From an uncultured Thermomicrobiales bacterium (GTDB lineage Bacteria > Chloroflexota > Chloroflexia > Thermomicrobiales > UBA6265), in NCBI GenBank assembly GCA_902806325.1, contig CADCWE010000069.1, forward strand, positions 1 to 35,964: a stretch of 35,964 nucleotides of DNA, in the 5' to 3' direction. The position numbers were made by a program, and so were the translations under genes. Every line of letters starts with the position of its first letter. Positions within the stretch are counted from its first letter, which is position 1. The notes under the pieces were generated by a model. It did no database searches. It was not told the origin of the DNA and saw nothing but the letters and a program-made list of their open reading frames with translations. Positions 8,927 through 15,784 of this stretch are shown here, piece after piece.

Positions 8927-9586
8927 ATGGGCTTGGGTGTTGGATTGCCGGTTGCGGTGACGGGGGCGGGGGATCGTCCCAATGACCTGGCCTCGGTGAT
9001 CCGTGGGCGGCGCTCGGTGCGGGCGTTCGACGCGGGGCGGGCGGTGCCGCGGACGGTGATCGAGGACGCGATCGCGGCGGCGGGGTGGGCGCCGTCGCCG
9101 CACGGGAGGCAGCCGTGGCGGTTTGCGGTGGTCGAGTCCTTTTCGCGTCGGGCGGCGCTGGCCGAGGCAATGGCGGGGACCTGGGACGCGCAACTGAGCC
9201 TGGATGGGCAGGAACGCGCGATCGTCGAGGCAAGACTGTCGAAGAGCCGACAGCGGCTGCACCGCGCCCCGATCCTGATTGTGCCGTGTTTGTATCTGTC
9301 CGATCTCGACGTCTACCCCAACGCCGATCGCCAAGCCGCCGAAACCACGATGGCGATCCAGAGCCTGGGCGCGGCAATCCAAAACCTGCTGCTGTCGGTC
9401 TACGCCGCCGGGTTGGACGCGGGGTGGATGTGCGCCCCGCTCTTCTGCCCAGAGATCGTCCGGGACGCGCTCGGGTTGGGCCAGGAGCTGATCCCCCACG
9501 CCCTCCTGCCGATCGGCTACGCGGCCAAGGATCCGGTGCGGCGGGAGCGGCGACCGGTGGCCGAACTGATCGTCGGATGGGATTGA
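8927..9586 (+). CDS. Nitroreductase family protein, resembling the F420-associated FbiB C-terminal (FMN-dependent) domain
   Basis: LASVIRGRRSVRAFDAGRAVPRTVIEDAIAAAGWAPSPHGRQPWRFAVVES...QAAETTMAIQSLGAAIQNLLLSVYAAGLDAGWMCAPLFCPEIVRDALGLG; ATG 8927. Confidence 0.85.
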   Translation: MGLGVGLPVAVTGAGDRPNDLASVIRGRRSVRAFDAGRAVPRTVIEDAIAAAGWAPSPHGRQPWRFAVVESFSRRAALAEAMAGTWDAQLSLDGQERAIVEARLSKSRQRLHRAPILIVPCLYLSDLDVYPNADRQAAETTMAIQSLGAAIQNLLLSVYAAGLDAGWMCAPLFCPEIVRDALGLGQELIPHALLPIGYAAKDPVRRERRPVAELIVGWD

Positions 9587-9786
9587 GGGAAACGCTCTCG
9601 CCCCGGTCTGAGGGCCCGGCATCGCCCGCAACGCCGGTGAAGGAAGCCGATCCCCAGAATTGGCGGCGCTACTCGGCGTGCGGTCGTCATTGGGCGCCCC
9701 GATCGATGGCACTCCTCCCCGCGTCCGCGCACCGGACGAGCCGAGACTTCGAGCCGGCGTGATCGCTTGCGGCGGCCCCGAGATCG

Positions 9787-11286
9787 TTATCCCTCTTCCG
9801 TCGGCTCTGCCGTCGCCTCGCCGTCCCCGTCCTCCCCGTCATCGTTGGACGATTCTGCTGTCGGCTCCGGGTCGCGCTCCTCGGTCGACCCGTCGTCCTC
9901 GTCGGCAGCAGGCGTTTCATCCGCGTCCTCGGCCGCGTCCTCGTCGGTTTCGGACTCCGGCGGTTCGATGGTCTCGAGGACATCCTGGACGTCTTCGATC
10001 TCGTCGTTGAAGACGTCGACCTGGGTCAGGTAGCTGATCTCGAGTACGACCTCACCGGGAATCAGGGTCCGGCACTCGATCAGGTTGCCGAACTCGATCG
10101 TGCCGCTGCCGCGGCTCTCGAACGCGAAGGTATAGACGGCGTAGGCCAGATCCTCGCCGACGTCGCGGATTGGGTCGCCGTCGTCGTTCTCGGCCACGGT
10201 CAGGTCGGAGACCCCCTCGGTCTCCTCGATCTCGTCGATCGCGCTGGCCAGGCAAACCTCGGCGTCGCCCCCGTAGTCCGGGTAGGCCTCCAAGTAGAGG
10301 GTTCCACGGGGCGTGCCAAGCTGGAGGTAGTCGTAGTCTTCCTGCGCGTCCTCTTCCTCGACCTCCCAGATCTCGTCGTCCCAGGTGATGCCATAGCCCC
10401 AGTTCGGGCCGACGTAGCGGTTGCCGTCGACCCCGGATCGGCCCGGGAGCGGGGAACCCGCGGTCTCGGTCGGTTCGTCGTCCAAATCCGCGGTCGGCGT
10501 GTCGTCGCCGGGGTTGATGTCGATGACCGGGCCGGCGTCGGCATCCTCGGTCGGCTCGTCCTCGGCATCCTCGGTCGGTTCCGGGTCGACTTCCGCCGTG
10601 GCGTCGTCCTCGGCAGACTTCGTCGGCTCGGTATCCGCTTTTTCGGTCGCCTCGGCCTCGCCGGTCGCGGGGACCGGCGCGTCGTCCAGTTCCAGTTCCG
10701 CGACGACCTCGTTGCGGCGCTCGGTTTCGTCCGCGAAGTCCTCCTGGGCCACGACCTGGGTGATGGCCAGCACGGCCTCGCCCGCAACCAGGGGGCGGCA
10801 TTCGATGGATTTCACGTTCTCGAAGACCAGATCTTCGAGCGGGGTGACGGTATACGTCACCACAACGACGCGGGCGTTTTCGCCAGCCTCGATTGAGTCG
10901 ACGAGGTCGCGGTCGCGCTCGATGCCGGAGGTGGACTCGATCTCCTCCAGCTCGGCAATCTCGCCCCGAATGCAGTCGTCGAGGGTGGTGTACGCGTCGG
11001 TGCCCGCGAGTGCCAGGGTACTTGCCTCGGCGCCGAGTTCGAGGTAATCCACGCCGTCGTCGGAGCGGTCGGCGCCGACGGTCCAGACCGTCTCGTCCCA
11101 GGAGACGGTGTAGCCGTAGGTCGGGCTCGTGTAGCGGTTGCCATCCACCCCACCCCTGGCGTCCTGGGCCAAGGTCGCCGTGGCGCCCGGGGCGGCTGTT
11201 CCGACCGTGGCGATCACCGCGATCAGCAGCAGCCCTGCCAAGATCCGCGGCCGCTTGCCGCCCGTCCGATCCGACGCTTCCGCCAC
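9787..11286 (-). CDS. Secreted/lipid-anchored-like protein with two tandem homologous domains joined by an acidic Glu/Pro/Thr/Asp linker
   Basis: GTG 11286 preceded by GGAGG; signal-like RILAGLLLIAVIATVGTAAPGATATLA; two copies of [GV]DGNRY..P..GY...WD..[VI]W.V......DYL.LG.......C......IE.........ECR.L..GE.VL.I; linker EPTEDAEDEPTEDADAGP. Confidence 0.8.
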   Translation of the reverse strand: MAEASDRTGGKRPRILAGLLLIAVIATVGTAAPGATATLAQDARGGVDGNRYTSPTYGYTVSWDETVWTVGADRSDDGVDYLELGAEASTLALAGTDAYTTLDDCIRGEIAELEEIESTSGIERDRDLVDSIEAGENARVVVVTYTVTPLEDLVFENVKSIECRPLVAGEAVLAITQVVAQEDFADETERRNEVVAELELDDAPVPATGEAEATEKADTEPTKSAEDDATAEVDPEPTEDAEDEPTEDADAGPVIDINPGDDTPTADLDDEPTETAGSPLPGRSGVDGNRYVGPNWGYGITWDDEIWEVEEEDAQEDYDYLQLGTPRGTLYLEAYPDYGGDAEVCLASAIDEIEETEGVSDLTVAENDDGDPIRDVGEDLAYAVYTFAFESRGSGTIEFGNLIECRTLIPGEVVLEISYLTQVDVFNDEIEDVQDVLETIEPPESETDEDAAEDADETPAADEDDGSTEERDPEPTAESSNDDGEDGDGEATAEPTEEG

Positions 11287-11608
11287 GGTTCGTTCCTCCT
11301 CGCCCGCTGGTGCCGCGTTCCGCCGCCCGAACGCCGGTGGCCCCGGGTTCGTGCCGTGCATGATACGGCAGGGATCGGCAAAGGGAGGCAGGATGGGCGG
11401 CGTCCGCGGTTCCGGCCCGGTCATGGCATCGTTCCCCCAACGGGGGGCGATCATGGTCCGTTGAAGGTTGCGAGCGCCGGGACCGTGGGTGCGATGGCGA
11501 ACCTTGGCGACTCGGTTGCGGGCGGTACGTCCGGGGCAGGGAGTACCCCACGCCGACCGAACGTCACCCGGCGGACAGGGCGGGAGCATCGGCGGAAAGG
11601 GAGCAACG

Positions 11609-13021
11609 ATGGTTCGGACGGATCCGTGTCTGATAAGTGCGACGGAGCTTCGCGAGCAGTATTTGCTCCGGGAGCTGTCCCCGGTTGAAGCCACGGAGGC
11701 GGTCCTGGACCGGATCGCGCGGCTCGACCCCGGGTTGACCGCCTTCGTCACCGTGACGGGGGAGCGGGCGATGGCGGGGGCGAGGGCGGCGGAGCGCGCC
11801 TACGCCCCGGGTGGGTCGCCGGGGCGGTTGGAGGGGATCCCGATCTCGATCAAGGATTTGACCGCGACCAAGGGGGTGCGGACGTCTCGGGGATCGCTGC
11901 TGAACCCGGATTGGGTGCCGGACTTCGACGCGCCGTTCGTGGAGCGGGTGATCGGCGCGGGCGCGGTGCTGCTCGGCAAAACGAACACGCCCGAGTTGGG
12001 CTGGAAGGGCGATTCGGGGAACCGCCTGGTCGGGCCGACCCACAACCCGTGGCGCCACGGGCGCACGGCGGGCGGGTCCTCGGGCGGCGCGGCGGCGGCG
12101 GTCGCGGCCGGCTTCGGGCCGCTGGCCCAGGGCAGCGATGGCGCGGGTTCGATCCGGATCCCGGCCGCGTTCTGCGGCGTCTTCGGTCTCAAGCCGTCGT
12201 TCGGCCTGGTGCCCCAAGCGCCGCCGAGCATCATGGGTGACCTTTCCCACCTGGGACCAATCGCTCGCACGGTGCGCGACGCGGCGCTGTTGCTGGATGT
12301 CACGGCCGGTTCCGACGCGCGGGACCGCTTGTCCTGGTCGAGCGGGATCGCCTACGAGGCAGCGGCGGAGGGCGGGATTGCCGGACGCAAGGTGGCCTGG
12401 TCGCCCGACCTTGGCTCTGCGGCGGTGGAGCCGGCAGTGGCGGCGGTGGCCGAGGCGGCGGCGCGCCGGTTCGCCGATCTCGGCTGCGCGGTGGAGGCGG
12501 CGGACCCCCCGATGCCCGATCCGTGGCAGATCGTGGACACGATCTGGGCGGCGATGAACGCCGGTGCCCACCGCAACGACCTGGCGCGGGTCCGCGACCG
12601 TCTGGACCCGGGCCGGTTGGCGATCGTCGAGCGCGGTCGGGCGCTGGACGCCGCGACGCTGGCCGACGCACTGATCCGTCGCAATGCCTACGTCGAAGGG
12701 ATGCGCCGGTTCATGACCGACGGCGGCTACGACCTGCTACTGACCCCGGCGCTTCCCTGCACCGCGTTCACGGCCGGGGACGACCACCCGGAAACCGTTG
12801 GCGGTCTTCCGACCACCTATCTCGGTTGGACCGCGTTCACCTACCCGTTCAACCTGACCGGGCAACCGGCGGCCACCGTGCCCTGCGGCTTCGCCGAGGA
12901 CGGGTTACCGGTCGGCTTGCAGATCGTCGGCCGGTGGCGAGACGACGTCACGGTCCTCCGCGCCGCCGCCGCCTTCGAGGCGATGGCGCCGTGGGCAGAC
13001 TCGTGGCCGGATCTCGGTTGA
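11609..13021 (+). CDS. Amidase (amidase signature family)
   Basis: LEGIPISIKDLTATKGVRTSRGS...GAVLLGKTNTPELGWKGDSGNRLVGPTHNPWRHGRTAGGSSGGAAAAVAAGFGPLAQGSDGAGSIRIPAAFCGVFGLKPSFG. Confidence 0.95.
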   Translation: MVRTDPCLISATELREQYLLRELSPVEATEAVLDRIARLDPGLTAFVTVTGERAMAGARAAERAYAPGGSPGRLEGIPISIKDLTATKGVRTSRGSLLNPDWVPDFDAPFVERVIGAGAVLLGKTNTPELGWKGDSGNRLVGPTHNPWRHGRTAGGSSGGAAAAVAAGFGPLAQGSDGAGSIRIPAAFCGVFGLKPSFGLVPQAPPSIMGDLSHLGPIARTVRDAALLLDVTAGSDARDRLSWSSGIAYEAAAEGGIAGRKVAWSPDLGSAAVEPAVAAVAEAAARRFADLGCAVEAADPPMPDPWQIVDTIWAAMNAGAHRNDLARVRDRLDPGRLAIVERGRALDAATLADALIRRNAYVEGMRRFMTDGGYDLLLTPALPCTAFTAGDDHPETVGGLPTTYLGWTAFTYPFNLTGQPAATVPCGFAEDGLPVGLQIVGRWRDDVTVLRAAAAFEAMAPWADSWPDLG

Positions 13022-13107
13022 GCTGGCGCGGACACGCCGAATCGAAACCGCCGGAACCCGCGCCGCGCGATCCGGCGATCTCGATCTGGTCGCGTCCGAA
13101 ACCGTCG

Positions 13108-13182
13108 CTACTTGGGCTTGGCGGTCCCGGAACGACCGAGCAAACCCTTGATCCAGGAGACGAACGACTCGACGTACTTCAC
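13108..13182 (-). CDS. Candidate 24-aa small protein MKYVESFVSWIKGLLGRSGTAKPK (in-frame upstream ATG at 13236 would extend it to 42 aa)
   Basis: GTG start at 13182 preceded by AAAGGAGC 6 nt upstream; short amphipathic helix-like sequence; located just downstream of the glycosyltransferase gene on the same strand. Confidence 0.35.
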   Translation of the reverse strand: MKYVESFVSWIKGLLGRSGTAKPK

Positions 13183-13268
13183 CTGGTGCTCCTTTGCCGG
13201 GCGCCGCCGCCACGATGGGGTGCGTGGATGCATCATACACCGGCCGCGCGCTTCTGGGAACGGCCCCG

Positions 13269-13985
13269 TCACCGCAACCCCAGGTCGCCGAGCGCGGCCC
13301 AGGTGGCCGGGGCGGCGGCGCCACTCGGCGCCAACGCCCGCCGCAGCCGATCCAGATCGGCCTCCTCATCGACGTCGAAGGTCGGCGGTGTCGCGGCGAC
13401 GGTCAGCCCGAGGGCGTGGGCGCGCTCGACCAGCCGGCCGGCGGCATCGGCGGTACTCATCGGGACACCGGAGAACACATCGTGGAACCCGCGCAGCCCG
13501 ATCAGATAGTACCCGCCGTCGTGGACCCGGCCGAGCGCGACATCGTGGTCCGCGAGGGCGGCGAAGGCGCGGAGCGGAACGTTCGCGCCCAGGTGTGGCG
13601 AGTCGGAGGCGATCAGGACCGTGCGGGCGTAGCCGCGCGCCGCGCCCCAGCGAAGCAGATTGGCCTGGCGCTCCCCCCAGTCCGCGCCGGCCTGGGGCAC
13701 CAGCAGCGGCCACCCCTTGACTCCACGCGGGCAACCGATCGTCGCCAGCACGACGGAAAAATCGTACTCCGGAGGAGAGAAGGCCCAGCCGAGTGCGAAC
13801 CGGGGATCGCCGGGCGCGAAGCGGCGGGCGAGGTCGGTTAGGAACGCCGCGGCGAGCGCGGCGGCGCGGTCCATCCCGATGGCGGCGCCGAGGCGGGTCT
13901 TGGTCTGGCCGGGGACGGGCGCGCGGGCGGCGATCAGGAGCAGATTACCGCTCGGGTGGGGGGCTGGGGACGCGACGTCGGTCAC
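13269..13985 (-). CDS. TIGR04282/DUF2064-type glycosyltransferase (arsenosugar biosynthesis-like)
   Basis: LLLIAARAPVPGQTKTRLGAAIGMDRAAALAAAFLTDLA...VLIASDSPHLGANVPLRAFAALADHDVALGRVHDGGYYLIGLRG...PTFDVDEEADLDRL. Confidence 0.87.
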   Translation of the reverse strand: MTDVASPAPHPSGNLLLIAARAPVPGQTKTRLGAAIGMDRAAALAAAFLTDLARRFAPGDPRFALGWAFSPPEYDFSVVLATIGCPRGVKGWPLLVPQAGADWGERQANLLRWGAARGYARTVLIASDSPHLGANVPLRAFAALADHDVALGRVHDGGYYLIGLRGFHDVFSGVPMSTADAAGRLVERAHALGLTVAATPPTFDVDEEADLDRLRRALAPSGAAAPATWAALGDLGLR

Positions 13986-14329
13986 CGATGCACCCGTTCC
14001 TCGATGATGCCCCGCGCCGTTGTGACTGTCCGGGACAAGCGTCGCTGGTCGTAGGCATCCATGGCGGGGAGTCGAGGGGACGACTGGGCGAAGGATCGTC
14101 GCCTTTTACCGTCGCCTGGGCTTCGGCGTATTGTCGCACGTCGTGATCCAACCGGATGGGCCAAAGGTCCTGGGAGTGCCGGGCTGGCAACCAAACGTCG
14201 GGATTGCCTTAAGAACCTGACGCCTGAAACGTTGAACGCGGCCGAAAGAAAAGCGATCGGCTTGCGCGACGCCGAGCGCTACGGTAGGATGCTCTCGGAT
14301 CGAGACGTCGCCTCTCGGGGGAACGCATC

Positions 14330-14830
14330 GTGGCAACCATCGCGCCGGGAGATCCCGCGCCGTCCATCGAGGGAACTTTCGAGGACGCCGGCGGATCGCC
14401 GCACGCGCTCGCGGATGCACTGGGCGCTGGTCCCGTGGTGTTGGCGATCTACAAGAGTTCTTGCCAGGCAAGCAAGACGGTTTTCCCGTTCCTGGAACGG
14501 CTGCACCAGCGGCACGGCGGAGACGGGTTGACGGTGCTCGGAGTATCGCAGGACTCCGCGAACGTGACCCGCTCGTTCGCTCGCCGCGCCGGCGTCAGCT
14601 TCCCGATCCTGATCGAACCAGACGGGTACCCGATTTCCCGCGCGTTCGCGATCACGGCCACGCCGACGATCTTCCTGCTCAAGGACGGCGCGGTGTCCTA
14701 CGCGACGATGGGGTTCTTCAAAGATCCGCTCAACGAACTCGGGCACGTCACCGCCGGCGCGGTCGGGGTGCTGGGGTCCGATCTGTTCACCGAAGCGGAC
14801 GCGGGAACCCCGATTTTTGTCCCCGGCTGA
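14330..14830 (+). CDS. Redoxin / peroxiredoxin-like thioredoxin-fold protein with a single-Cys SSCQAS active site
   Basis: GDPAPSIEGTFEDAGGSPHALADALGAGPVVLAIYKSSCQASKTVFPFLERL...LTVLGVSQDSANVTRSFARRAGVSFPILIEPDGYPISRAFAITATPTIFLL. Confidence 0.85.
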   Translation: MATIAPGDPAPSIEGTFEDAGGSPHALADALGAGPVVLAIYKSSCQASKTVFPFLERLHQRHGGDGLTVLGVSQDSANVTRSFARRAGVSFPILIEPDGYPISRAFAITATPTIFLLKDGAVSYATMGFFKDPLNELGHVTAGAVGVLGSDLFTEADAGTPIFVPG

Positions 14831-15015
14831 CCGAGTAAGCACCTGCTCTAGGGTTCCTGGAGCGCAAATGATCCCGGCGGCACCGCAAGGACGTAGAGGA
14901 GAGAAGGGCCCGTGCCGCGGCTGGCGGGTTGCGGCAGGGCAGGAGCTCAGGACTCGGCGACGAGCCGGAGGACCGGGTAGCTAGGAGTTGACCTGCGCTG
15001 ATCGGGGGGACGGCG

Positions 15016-15432
15016 ATGCGAAACGGGAGCGGGCGCAACGCGGGGACGATTCGGGTGCTGGTGGTCGACGACGACGCCGGGATCCGTGAACTGTTGCGCG
15101 AACTCCTCGTCGGCGAAGGGTACGAGGTCAGCGAGGCGAGCAACGGCCGCGAGGCGTTGGAAGCGGCGCGGGCCCAGCCGCCGGCGGCGGTTCTGATGGA
15201 CCTGATGATGCCGATCCTCTCCGGCGCCGAGGCGACCACGGCCTTGAAGCGCGATCCGCGCACGGCCGCGATCCCGGTGCTGGCGATGAGCGCTGGCCGC
15301 AACTTGGCCGCGGTGGCCCAAGGCATCCCCGCCGACGGCTTCCTCAGCAAACCGTTCAACCTCTCCAACCTGGTCTCCGCGATCCGCCGCCACACCACCG
15401 CCAGCGGCCCGAACACGACGGCGATCCTCTAG
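15016..15432 (+). CDS. Receiver-only (REC) response regulator
   Basis: IRVLVVDDDAGIRELLRELLVGEGYEVSEASNGREALEAARAQPPAAVLMDLMMPILSGAEATTALKRDP...IPVLAMSA...GFLSKPFNLSNLV: DDD, D, T/S and K all present. Confidence 0.94.
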   Translation: MRNGSGRNAGTIRVLVVDDDAGIRELLRELLVGEGYEVSEASNGREALEAARAQPPAAVLMDLMMPILSGAEATTALKRDPRTAAIPVLAMSAGRNLAAVAQGIPADGFLSKPFNLSNLVSAIRRHTTASGPNTTAIL

Positions 15433-15624
15433 CACCTGGATGCGACGAAACCGGTCGCGTCCGATGCCTTGGGTCGCCGTGGTCGCCACCGGCCAGAGGG
15501 TAACCGGGCATGTTGCTATGCCGACGAGGCGCTTCGGAGGCTGGGTTCGGACGTCACCGGCACCAACAGCGAACGACGGGTCGCCGCGGGTCTGGCAAAC
15601 CCCAGAGCGCCCACCGCATGAAGG

Positions 15625-15696
15625 GTCATGCCGAACGACGTCAGGAGCCGCATTCACCTCAACGACGAGGAGACTCCTGACGTGGTTCGGCATGAC
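15625..15696. repeat. Long inverted repeat, 23-nt arms with one mismatch and a 26-nt loop
   Basis: GTCATGCCGAACGACGTCAGGAG (15625-15647) versus CTCCTGACGTGGTTCGGCATGAC (15674-15696). Confidence 0.9.
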
Positions 15697-15784
15697 AGCC
15701 GCTTCGCGTCGTCCGTTCTGTCCACCATGCCGGTGAATCGAGGACGTTCGAACGCGCACCGGATGTCGGCGCCAGATCGGATCG

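Noticed and set aside
10520-10640. Possible tandem repeat or CRISPR-like array from recurring CCTCGGTCGG
   Set aside because: It is codon-level repetition encoding the E/P/T/D-rich protein linker; no spacer-repeat structure.
10052-11551. 499-aa minus-strand Arg/Gly-rich ORF
   Set aside because: Frame-shifted shadow of the tandem-repeat secreted protein at 9787-11286.
14836-14900. Guanidine-I (ykkC) riboswitch, suggested by TCTAGGGTTCC
   Set aside because: The essential CTGGTCCGAGAG and downstream ACGG/GGGAUAAAAGCCC-like blocks are absent.
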